Of a DNA stretch of 23,833 bases, positions 1-8,096 are shown piece by piece. Within the stretch, counting starts at the first letter, position 1, and each line of letters opens with the position of its first letter. The stretch is taken from the NCBI GenBank assembly GCA_049999765.1, contig JBNGIQ010007864.1:1-23833 (forward strand). Reading direction: 5' to 3'. A program made the translations under genes and the position numbers. The DNA comes from Phaeoceros laevis. Its lineage: Eukaryota; Anthocerotophyta; Anthocerotopsida; Notothyladales. The notes beneath the pieces are model-generated. The model saw nothing but the letters and a program-made list of their open reading frames with translations. It made no database searches and was not told where the DNA came from.

Positions 1-331
1 GTTTGAGTTGGAATGACACGTTAGGGCACGTTTCGATTTTCGACTTAGGGAACGCTTGAGAGTTAGGGCACGGTTGGGAGTTAGGGGGTTGGGAGTTAGG
101 GTGCCGACGTCGGTTAGTTACAGCTATCCGGTGATGGCATGCGAGGGCAGTTCCGGTGGCGGACAGCCGTCCGCCGCGAACGGGAAATGTTACCGTTGCC
201 CATTCACGGCAAGCGCAAGAGAGAGAATGAACGCCACGCGGGCGCGGGCCCACCGCATGGCCTGGCAGAAGGCTTGATACATTCGGACCCTTTAGGACTC
301 GCGGTGGTTTCCTAGCTGGTGACCTCTGAGG
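1..331. other. Gene-free left edge with TTAGGG motifs
   Basis: No convincing gene is visible. The first 101 bases carry five TTAGGG hexamers (starting at 21, 45, 63, 81 and 96), spaced 15-24 bases apart, within a loose repeat of the form GGGAGTTAGGG. This resembles degenerate telomere-like or minisatellite DNA, but the plant telomere unit is TTTAGGG and these are not contiguous. The rest is GC-rich without recognisable coding. Confidence 0.5.
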
Positions 332-789
332 CATCACAGGAATGGAGGAGAGAGACCTATCTGCAGACATGCCGAAGATTTGGTTGCAACAGGTGAGCAG
401 GTATCAGCCACAGTATAGGAGCAATCTTGCAGCAGTACATATGAGCAAGTCACCAGGAAGAGCTGTAAGTGACAAGTTGATTCATTCCTGCAGCACTTCC
501 TTTCGTGGCTTGACCCTTTGGTTTGATATTTGTACATGCTCATTGCTACCATCTCCCCTGCCACACTCAAGTGTAACTGCGATCTCACATTCCAAGCCTT
601 GGTGTTCAATGAAGAAGGGTGGGCACGCCAGCCTTGTCATGAATCCCGTTTTAACAGTGAAGCTTTGACAACGGAATACAAGTGAGCAGCAAACAACTAA
701 GCGTTTTGCATCTTCCGTGGTGCCAGCAATTAGAATTGAAAATTGAAAAGGCACGAAATTGCATTTGACTCGGAGGTCTTTGTCGCATA
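332..789 (+). repeat. Dispersed repeat, copy A, left part
   Basis: This stretch is clearly homologous to 6690-7375. Shared blocks include the run around ATTCATTCCTGCAGCACTTC (480-499 and 6871-6890) and the run around AAGCGTTTTGCATCTTCCG (about 700 and 7288). Copy A lacks about 200 bases that copy B has at 7040-7260. Its right end (763-789) is repeated with three mismatches at 2071-2096, where the second part of the same repeat resumes. No open frame is conserved between copies, so it looks like a non-coding or fully decayed element. Family not recognised. Confidence 0.8.
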
Positions 790-2070
790 TAAGAAACGGG
801 GCGGAGTGATGGAATTAGGGTTACCGTAATTCCATCACGTTACCTTCAAGAAGGCTCCGGCTCCAAGGTGCCTTTCCTCCCAACGTGTGCTTCGCGACTT
901 CCTGGGCTTCCAAGGCGGAAAGCGTTGCTGCCTGGCTCGAATAGCACACAGACTTGCTTCTTCTTTTTTTCTTCATAGCATCGCAACTGCTGTCGTAACG
1001 TCGTGAGCGGCTTGAGCAGCGCTGATGTTTCTAGAACTTTCTGGCGTCCAATGCTGTGAAGAATCAATGTGCATATACCTAACTAGTCCACGATGTGTGG
1101 GACGACAAGTGTGTCAGGTGTCTCGGTGTGAAACCAGCCGCAGATGGGTTCTCAGTGCTCACCCTGATGCTTCACAGGAAAGTTCTGAAGCAATTTGTGA
1201 GCAAGTTCATCAGTGGGTTGGTGTGATTTCTTCACCTCATCAGCCATTGGCCCAGTCACAGAGGCATCCGAAATCCTGAAAAGACTTGACCCGGACAACA
1301 ATTATTTGTGTTAGCTGTCGCGTTGTCCTCCTTCTACTGGTCCAAAATGCATCGATGACACCTCCCGACCTTGACCATCTTCACCAGCGTCGCCTCCCCA
1401 AACTAGACTTACAAGTTACAACCAGCTTTTGAACGGCTCCTGGGAAGCTTCAATGCGGGTGCAGGCACGAGTTCAAGTACAAAAGCTCACCTCAATGAGA
1501 CATTTACACGAGCCTCACTTGAATCGCACTTCACCAAGAGAGTGAATTGGAGACCTTTGCGTCCATAGCCTTGCCTGTGCAGAGTGCAATCCGCTCCAAT
1601 CAGCTCAGGCTAGCTTCAGACAGCTCAATAGTAGCCAGTAAGTGCATGAAGCAGTTCTGCATAAATTTACAAGTGCAATTTGATTTCCACAAGGCACACA
1701 GTCTTTCTGAAGCATTCCGGGATGTTGTATGACAGTGGCCGAGACCTTCCCCGACAGCATCACCGCTCCTCCCGGCCTGTCCAAGACTCTCCTGGACCAG
1801 TTGGCAGGCCATGGTAAATTCTGCTGGAAAGCTCTAAGCTGTTTGCAATTGACAAAGATTGCACATGCAAGAATTAGCAATGTCCTGACAGAGTGTGACA
1901 ATTTCGCGCAGGTGAGCACTTGAGAAAGGGAGGTTGAGGGAGTGCCTGTGAAAGTGTCCCGGATAGGAGCCTACTATGAGCCCGAGGTGGTTTCACACCT
2001 CCAGGCATGGAAGGGGAAATCCGCTGAAGAGCTCCCTTGTCATCTCTGCGCCTGCCGTGGAAAACATCGC
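790..2070. mobile_element. Segment interrupting repeat copy A
   Basis: About 1.3 kb lies between the two halves of copy A and is absent from copy B, so it is either an insertion here or a loss there. It begins almost directly with a perfect hairpin at 806-838 and then a segment (849-925) that recurs at 4155-4240. The direct repeats flanking it (763-789 and 2071-2096, three mismatches) are longer than usual target-site duplications. Short ORFs inside resemble nothing I know. Calling it a mobile element is an inference from the interruption. Confidence 0.45.
806..838. repeat. Perfect hairpin, repeat R copy 1
   Basis: GTGATGGAATTA (806-817) and its exact reverse complement (827-838) flank a 9-base loop GGGTTACCG. 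The same hairpin with longer arms is at 4056-4120, and downstream sequence (849-925) is also shared with that copy. It could be the terminus of a small mobile element. Confidence 0.75.
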
Positions 2071-2388
2071 TGACTGGGAGGTGTTTGTAGCATATACACT
2101 TTGCGAGCCCGTCTACAGATAGCAGATGTACTAGTGCTGTGAGGAAGGAAGGACTCTGGAAGGATATGTTCCAGCTTTGGGTACCACAACAATTGAATGT
2201 GTCAAACCACATTGCGTCTTGCTACCAGAGATTTCTCGCAGGGCTAGTTATTATCTAGCTTGACGAGGGACTCCATGTGAGGCATGGTGAGCATATGAAA
2301 CTTGTAAACCGTTTATAGATTTTACGGGCTTCACTTGCATTCGGATTGGCAGCTTTGCTGGCCATTGCCTGGCAGGCTGGATTCGATG
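2071..2388 (+). repeat. Dispersed repeat, copy A, right part
   Basis: This continues the repeat begun at 332-789 and matches 7351-7668 nearly base for base, with a few substitutions and small indels. Copy B is cut by the N gap at 7669, just after the shared TTCGATGT, so the repeat may extend rightwards here beyond 2388. Confidence 0.8.
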
Positions 2389-3323
2389 TCATTTGTTTGT
2401 CACTTTGTGAACTTGTGGTGGGATATATTTTGCTTTCGCCCTACTGTATTCTCAAGGACGTTTCCAGGGACCGAAACAGCCGGTAATCTCAGGCTTTCAG
2501 AGACCTTTGTTTCATGGACATGTTGGCCCCAACAATTGAAATTCGCAAGTTGCTGTTATTGTGTGCTTGTAAAAATTGGCTGTCCATCCGATTCCATCGC
2601 TCTGATGATAAAAGCGAGTACCAACGTCGAGATCGGATGATTCACTAACTACAAGTTTAATCTCCCAGCGCTGCAGCTTAGCTCAGCTCACCACCATTGC
2701 CACTAGAGCCGACCACGCCAAGGCAACCCGATAATATCGATAGCTAGTGTGAAGAACCTTTTCTATTTTTCTCGCTCAATTTGCCAGCGGGTCAACTAGC
2801 TTGCTGATGTGTCGCCTCAAAGGGCTGCCAAGTCAGCAAGGTGCCCGTGAAAAGCTCCACGTGGAGGAAGCTTAGGGCTCCAGCTGGCGAACCTCCTCTT
2901 GCCGTCATTCTCGATTGCCAGGAGAGGCACGATCGATGTCGAGGTTTGGTGGTCTCACCTTCCTATGCCTGGCAGACCTGGAGAGAGTCAATGAGGGTGC
3001 AAAAATCTGTAGATGAAACAAGGCACCCCCGCACGTCTGTCCCAGGCAGAAAGACCGTCCATATCATCACAACTGGACTGGTGGCCATGGTCAGAAAAGC
3101 TCATGAATGAAGTAAAATTCGAAAGAAAATGGTCAGTTTGTTGAAACACAAAGCTTAGGTACTGAAAGTTGTAAGCACATTACTATCCGTGACCTCACTT
3201 GTAAGAGTCATGAAAAAGTGTCCCCAAATGATGACTTTCACCTGCAGATTTATCATGCTGTGGTTCCAAGCTTCCCTTTGCTCAGCATTCTCCTGTCATC
3301 AGAGAGACCCAGGAAGTCCTCAG
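2389..3323. other. Gene-free stretch
   Basis: No gene could be supported. The longest plus-strand frame (2841-3110, 89 codons) matches nothing I recognise. A perfect 12-base palindrome CTCCACGTGGAG, which contains a G-box core, lies at 2855-2866. The left part may belong to the repeat of copy A; the right part flanks the retropepsin fragment and may be decayed retroelement sequence. Confidence 0.4.
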
Positions 3324-3890
3324 CTAGCTGTCAAATATCAATGTGATCGGGCGGTTCTCATGAGAAAATGAAGCCCGGTATGGCCCGCCCATCAGGGACA
3401 GCGTCCCAATCTTCTTCACCCAGTCGTTCCCGAGGATCACATCAAACAATTTGAGCTCCTTCAGGACTTCAAATTGGAAGGTGTCTGCGTAAGTGTCTTG
3501 AATGCGAATGGCAGCCTCCACTCTTCCCTTGGTTCTGTAAGGCTGAGCCACCCCGACCATTTCGCAGAGTTTAGGTGTAGAGAACACCACAGGCAGACCT
3601 GCTCTCTCCGCCAAATCAGAAGTGATGAAGGAGCGCGTGGAGCCCGTGGACAGGAAGAAGGTAGCTGGAACTCCGTTCACCAGGCCCTTCCAATTGACCC
3701 CCTTGGTGTCTTCGGTCACAACACAGCTGAGAATGCAGCGTTCGAGGCCATCATCTGATGACTGCGTTGGAGGAGACACTCTGGATTCTCCCGCCGCAAA
3801 CGCAACAACAGCTTCCCGTGGCTTGCCGTTGGCCTCTGCCTGAGGAGCCATGCCCCTTGACTGGAGCCCCTGAGGACAACACCGGCACAA
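3324..3890 (-). pseudogene. LTR-retrotransposon retropepsin fragment
   Basis: This 188-codon frame has no ATG at its left end and is not followed by a reverse transcriptase. The middle and end fit an aspartic protease of Ty3/gypsy-type plant retroelements. There is a substrate-cleft strand followed by FLSTGST, where the family has D-T/S-G, then a helix of the 'FI..DLAERAGLPV' type, and later the hydrophobic-hydrophobic-Gly partner DVILGNDW. The catalytic Asp is replaced by Ser (codon about 80), so the enzyme should be inactive. A retropepsin processes the Gag-Pol polyprotein of such elements. The fragment is a relic. A domesticated retropepsin-like protein is a less likely alternative. Confidence 0.65.
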
Positions 3891-3893
3891 TTT

Positions 3894-3911
3894 AAGAGCT
3901 GATCAGCTCTT
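3894..3911. repeat. Perfect 18-base palindrome
   Basis: AAGAGCTGATCAGCTCTT equals its own reverse complement. It sits four bases beyond the non-ATG end of the retropepsin frame and supplies the stop (TGA on the minus strand, 3903-3905) that bounds that frame. No known role; it could be chance or an element-end structure. Confidence 0.7.
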
Positions 3912-4055
3912 GGAAGAAATCTTCGACATCAACTGAGCAAACAAGCCGTGGACGCGAGCAATAAGCGATGCTGCAACCACACCATGGATATGAAGAGACA
4001 GGTTGAGCGCAAGCGCGCGAGACGTGAAACCAACTGCATTAGGGTGAGAAGATGA

Positions 4056-4240
4056 GGGATGAAGGGGTGAAGCGATGGAATTAGGGTTACCGTAATTCCA
4101 TCACGTTACCTCTTCATCCCCCTTCAGAGAAACTTGTACAGGACATGCTGTTCATGAAGGCTCCGGCTCCAAGGTGCCTTTCTAATAAGCTCCTAACGGG
4201 TGCTTCGCGACTTCCTGGACTTCCAAGGACATGACCAAGG
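4056..4240. repeat. Long hairpin, repeat R copy 2
   Basis: Two 28-base arms, 4056-4083 and 4093-4120, pair at 24 of 28 positions around the loop GGGTTACCG. The inner 11 base pairs are identical in copy 1 at 806-838. Further shared blocks follow: the 27 bases starting at 4156 match those starting at 850, and GTGCTTCGCGACTTCCTGG recurs in both. In this copy about 36 extra bases lie between the hairpin and the first shared block. It is consistent with a MITE-like or other hairpin-ended repeat, family unknown. Confidence 0.75.
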
Positions 4241-4325
4241 AGGCCATCATGTAGGACGAATCTTGATGATATTGACAATACAATTCTGAGCGTGTGAAGC
4301 ATCCATTCCGAGACAGATTCCCTCC

Positions 4326-4400
4326 TTCAGATGATTCTATGTTACCCTTCCTTCAGATGATTCTATGTTACCCTTCCTGAAAAGATTATGTTACCCTTCC
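4326..4400 (+). repeat. 26-base tandem repeat
   Basis: Two perfect 26-base units (4326-4351 and 4352-4377), each starting TTCAGATGATTC and ending GTTACCCTTCC, are followed by a shortened third copy (4378-4400). Confidence 0.85.
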
Positions 4401-4440
4401 TGAAGCTAATCGTTTCAGCTGTGCTAAATCTTTTCAGCTT

Positions 4441-4566
4441 GTGCTCTGTATCTTTCTATTTTTCAGATCCTATAATATTTATTTTTCAGATCCTATAAGC
4501 TCTGTATCTTTCTATTTTTTAGATCCTATAATATTTTTCAGATCCTATAATATTTTTCAGATCCTT
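4441..4566 (+). repeat. AT-rich tandem repeat around TTTTCAGATCCTATAA
   Basis: The core TTTT(C/T)AGATCCTATAA occurs five times, the last ending TTATAG, separated by ATATT spacers and by a higher-order unit starting CTCTGTATCTTTCTAT that occurs twice (4444 and 4499). The pattern implies nested expansion of a short unit within a longer one. Confidence 0.8.
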
Positions 4567-4602
4567 ATAGGAACGTCTCCCAGCTGATCTAGTCCGAGAT
4601 CC

Positions 4603-4743
4603 CTCATTAGTCCACATCAAGTGGCACTCATTAGTCCACATCAATCCCTCATTAGTCCACATCAAGTGGCACTCATTAGTCCACATCAAGTGGCACTCAT
4701 TAGTCCACATCAAGTGGCATTCATTAGTCCACATCAAGTGGCA
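4603..4743 (+). repeat. 24-base minisatellite, six copies
   Basis: Six head-to-tail units begin CTCATTAGTCCACATCAA. Five are 24 bases long and the second is cut to 21. Because 24 and 21 are multiples of three, the array is open in several frames on both strands and yields artificial repetitive peptides. It has no spacers, so it is not a CRISPR-like array. A second degenerate repeat based on GCGCGCCCGATTCCCATG follows at about 4744-4840. Confidence 0.9.
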
Positions 4744-5097
4744 GCGCGCCCGATTCCCATGCCATCCGATTCCCATGAGGATGGCAGCGCGCCCGATGCG
4801 CATGAGGAGTGACGAGCGCGCCCCATTCCCATGAGGAGTCGTCACGGCGTGGGCGACCCACCTACTACTACTAGACAGAAAAAACAACCTCACTTACTAA
4901 CCTAGAAATAGGTGATGAGCTAAGCATGGTAAACTAAGCACCTCTAGGGGTAAAACCCTAGCTTGTACTTTTTTTCCTATATTATAAGGTGCCCAAGTCG
5001 CCAAAAAAGAGAAACAACCTCACTTGTAGACAAAAATTGACCATCTAGAAGGTATTGCTTCCGTTTACCCAGGAAGCACAGCTACAATTCAGATCAT
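4744..5097. other. Gene-free stretch downstream of the F-box gene
   Basis: Three degenerate copies of a GC-rich unit (about 4744-4840) are followed by AT-rich sequence with no gene. A small inverted repeat CTAGGG/CCCTAG (4944-4961) contains a telo-box-like AAACCCTA at 4953-4960. This could be 3' flank of the minus-strand F-box gene; no clear polyadenylation signal was identified. Confidence 0.4.
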
Positions 5098-6311
5098 TCA
5101 GAGTCTGAGCTGGGATATGAGCGTGGGTTCCAGAAACAGGTTCTCACATTGCCATTGCCATTCCAAAGCTTCAACAGCAGGTATGCGGAACCAATTGCAG
5201 GAGCCCTCTAGCATGTGGTAAGCTAAGCAGTCTCGAAGCACTACAGAGCAGCCAATTTCTGGTCTCCGAGTTACGAAGAGCAGCATGTTCCCGAGAATCC
5301 GCGCTTCCGTTAACCAAGATTCAAACCGTGCCTGCTGCCGTGATGAAGGGGGTGGCGGCCCAGAATAAAGGCACGTCCACGTTAGCCTGCTGCTGCTGCT
5401 TTCGTCCAACCTGTACAATAAGACTGTGAATCTTGGGCATCCTGCTGGGTCCAGACTTCTTATGTGTCCAGCCGCGAACACAGTGACGCAATCGGGGTTT
5501 GAGACGATCTTAGCGAACGGACAAGGTGGCTCTGGAAGTTGACCGCCCCGCTGTCCCAGCAACCTATTCGTGCCGTCTTGAAATTAGTAGAACTCCTGAG
5601 GAAGCCCCCTTTGGTAGGAACATATGACGTCCACCCCTCGGCTCTGGGCCGAGGAGAAGCAAGAACAGCAGTTTTCCAATGGTTGGAGGTGCTCGAGAAG
5701 GTGTGAACGAAGGCCCTGGTCACTGGCAACGTTGTCCGGCAGACGACGACTTGGAATCCAAGAGAGCTTTCGGCCGGTACCAGCGAGATAGACGACGGTA
5801 AAAACCAACCCCGAAGCAAAGACAAATTCTGAGGGTCGACATGTTTCAACTCAGGCAGCTCCCGCCAGGTCTTGTTTGCGATGTTGAGCAGCCAGCACCG
5901 CAGACTGTGCTGGTCGTCAGGAAGCTGAGCCACTCCCACCAGGCCGACCCCGGTGAATATCTGAACTCTGAATCTGCCCTTTGTAGTAGGTAGCGTCATG
6001 CCTGGGATGTCCACCTTGTGCAAAGCTTGTGTTCCATTCTCGGCTTCACCCTCCAGTTTGAAAGTGAGGAAATTGCGGCACCCACGGCGGAAGGCAATCC
6101 TGTCAGTCTCGTCCCGGAATGCCGAGGAAGTCACCAGTTGGCTCCATCTCTTGCACACGCTGCGGAGGCGGGCTTGGCTGGATGCGGGCACAAACAAGAG
6201 GATTCTGTCTACCAGCGCTTCAGGCATATGCTGCCACAGAGATTCAACCATGGGGGGGCCCGTATCCTTGCACAGCTCGTCCAGCAGCAGGAAGCGAGGT
6301 TCACCCACCAT
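5098..6311 (-). pseudogene. F-box protein gene, frameshifted
   Basis: The N-terminal part (ATG at 6311-6309) holds an F-box: MPEALVDRILLFV, then RLRSVCKRW and SSAF, matching the family pattern LPxxLxxxIL...RLRxVCKxW. F-box proteins link targets to SCF ubiquitin ligases through SKP1. The downstream part resembles the kelch/beta-propeller-like region of plant F-box/kelch proteins. The reading frame breaks near 5585-5605. The frame starting at 6311 runs on to an unrelated tail ending at 5460, while the family-like C-terminal half (DGTNRLLGQRGGQLPEPP onward, ending ENLFLEPTLISQL) continues in the other frame down to 5098. The two together would make about 400 residues, a usual length. A one-base loss explains it, with an assembly error as the alternative; no GT-AG intron fits well. 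Confidence 0.75.
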
Positions 6312-6326
6312 GATGGCACCTGGCAC

Positions 6327-6689
6327 ATTTGAGTGATGCGGTGTAGGCAGCGAGTTGCAGTTATGTACGAGAGAGGCAAACTGCTTGCCAAATCCGAAGG
6401 CTGTCCTTGCTATCTAGAAACTGCAGTTTGGACCTTCCTGCTTGCCAGATCCGACGAGGGTCATGTCTGGAAACTGCACCTTCAGTCCCAGCAACCCTCA
6501 AGTCCTATATGGAATGGAGATCCATGCTGACGTTTGGAGCGGGACGTATGAAACGTTCACAAGCTCCAACTACAGACTTGACGTGGTTAGCACCTGGGAT
6601 GCAAACAGGGGCTCGGCTTGCAAGATGTATGCATGACCCGGGAGGAATCACTCTACATATCTATGTGCTTTATGCTTATGGGTGGTTGG
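6327..6689. other. Gene-free stretch upstream of the F-box gene
   Basis: This would hold the promoter of the minus-strand F-box gene. A block around CTGCTTGCC(A/G)(A)ATCCGA occurs twice (about 6382 and 6440), each followed by GAAACTGCA, an imperfect duplication of about 50 bases. No other gene or clear promoter element was recognised. Confidence 0.35.
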
Positions 6690-7668
6690 TAACCTCTGGA
6701 GGCATCACAGGAATGGAGGAGTGAGACCTACGTGCAGACATGCCGAACGACTAAGAGTTGGTTGCAACAGGTGAGCAGGTAGCAGGCACAGTATTGGAGC
6801 AAGACAGAACAGAGCAATCTTGCAGCAGTATTCATGAGCAAGTCACCAGGAAGAGCTGTAAATGACTAGTTGATTCATTCCTGCAGCACTTCCTTTCGTG
6901 GCTTGAGCCTCTGGTCTGATATTTGTACATGCTCATTGATACCATCTCACCTGCCAGACTCACATTCCAAGCCTTGGTATTCAATGAAAAAGGGGCTTGG
7001 GCCCGTCATGAAGATTTCCCGTTTTAACTCTGCATATCCTGATGCTATTGCAAGTCCAAACTGTGATATCAAGTCAAGCCGTTCGAGGCGTTGTCACAGC
7101 AGCATGGATTTGAGACCTTGAAAGCTTTTGGATACACTTGCGAGCTGTGATGTGACTCTCCATGCTGTCTCTGTGAGAGAAGCTCCTAGGAGCAGGGAAA
7201 CTTTGACAGCGATGTGACAACAGATGCGGGGGGGGGGGCAAAGTTCCGAGAGCGTTTGCTTGTATTCCCAGTGAGCAGCAAACAATCAAGCGTTTTGCAT
7301 CTTCCGTGGTGCCAGCAATTAGAATTGAGAAGGCACGAAATTGCATTTGACTGGGAGGTGCTTGTAGCATATACACTTTGCGAGCCCGTCTACAGATAGC
7401 AGATGTACTAGTGCTGTGAGGAAGGAAGACTCTGGAAGGATATATTCCAGCTTTGGGTACCACAACAAATGAATGTGTCAAACCACATTGCGTCTTTCTA
7501 CCAGAGATTTGTCGCAGGGCTAGTTAGTTATTATCTAGCGTGACGAGGGACTCCATGTGAGGCAATGTGATCATATGAAACTTGTAACCATTTATAGATT
7601 TTACGAGCTTCACTTGCAATCGGATTGGCAGCTTTGCTGGCCGTTGCCTGGCAGGCTGGATTCGATGT
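6690..7668 (+). repeat. Dispersed repeat, copy B
   Basis: The uninterrupted copy of the repeat split at 332-789 and 2071-2388. It includes about 200 bases (7040-7260) absent from copy A, with a run of eleven G at 7228-7238. It ends at the N gap, so its right border is unknown. No conserved coding frame was found. Confidence 0.8.
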
Positions 7669-7768
7669 NNNNNNNNNNNNNNNNNNNNNNNNNNNNNNNN
7701 NNNNNNNNNNNNNNNNNNNNNNNNNNNNNNNNNNNNNNNNNNNNNNNNNNNNNNNNNNNNNNNNNNNN
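7669..7768. other. Assembly gap of 100 N
   Basis: Exactly 100 N, a scaffolding placeholder, so the true distance between the repeat and the aleurain promoter is unknown. ORFs read through it are meaningless. Confidence 0.98.
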
Positions 7769-7941
7769 ACTAGAATGCCCGGTAAAGTAGCGTCCACTCT
7801 ACGTCCACTCGAAAAGTAACGTGCAGTCCAGAATTACGGCCAAGTTCAGAGCCTGGAATCCAGCCACCTCGGATTTTCCCGTGAATCCCGTCTCTATTTC
7901 AACGGGTGCTGCGGGTTGTAGCCGGTGAGATTCATCGTTTT

Positions 7942-7949
7942 CCACGTGG
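7942..7949. promoter_or_regulatory. G-box CCACGTGG upstream of the protease gene
   Basis: The palindrome CCACGTGG contains CACGTG, a binding core for plant bZIP and bHLH factors and part of ABA-response elements. It lies about 150 bases before the ATG at 8097, a plausible promoter or 5' UTR position. Function is inferred from the motif alone. Confidence 0.4.
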
Positions 7950-8096
7950 GACCTACCCGATACCGTGCCCTTCTCTCCCACCCAGGGGAGGGACAAAAGG
8001 CCAAGGGAGCAAGGCACGGAAGCGCATCTGTACTTTGCCCGGCTGCCTCCACCCGTCGTCCTCCCAGCCAGCGCCCGGGATCGCATTGCCGCAGCC

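Noticed and set aside
1547-1923. Overlapping short ORFs on both strands between 1547 and 1923.
   Set aside because: None shows a family motif or splice-supported continuation; they fall in the segment interrupting repeat copy A.
2841-3110. Plus-strand ORF of 89 codons upstream of the retropepsin fragment.
   Set aside because: No recognisable motif, opposite strand to the element, and no splice-supported extension.
4603-4743. Possible CRISPR-like array.
   Set aside because: Units are directly adjacent with no spacers, and the DNA is a plant nuclear sequence; it is a plain minisatellite.
4519-4893. Minus-strand ORF of 124 codons with repeated HLMWTNEC, and its plus-strand counterpart at 4621-4812.
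   Set aside because: It is produced entirely by the 24-base minisatellite, whose unit length is a multiple of three, so frames stay open by arithmetic.
7228-7238. Run of eleven G as a possible quadruplex-forming site.
   Set aside because: A single homopolymer in a decayed repeat; it may be a sequencing artefact and has no further support.
7531-7819. ORFs spanning 7669-7768.
   Set aside because: They read through 100 N and lie in a non-coding repeat.
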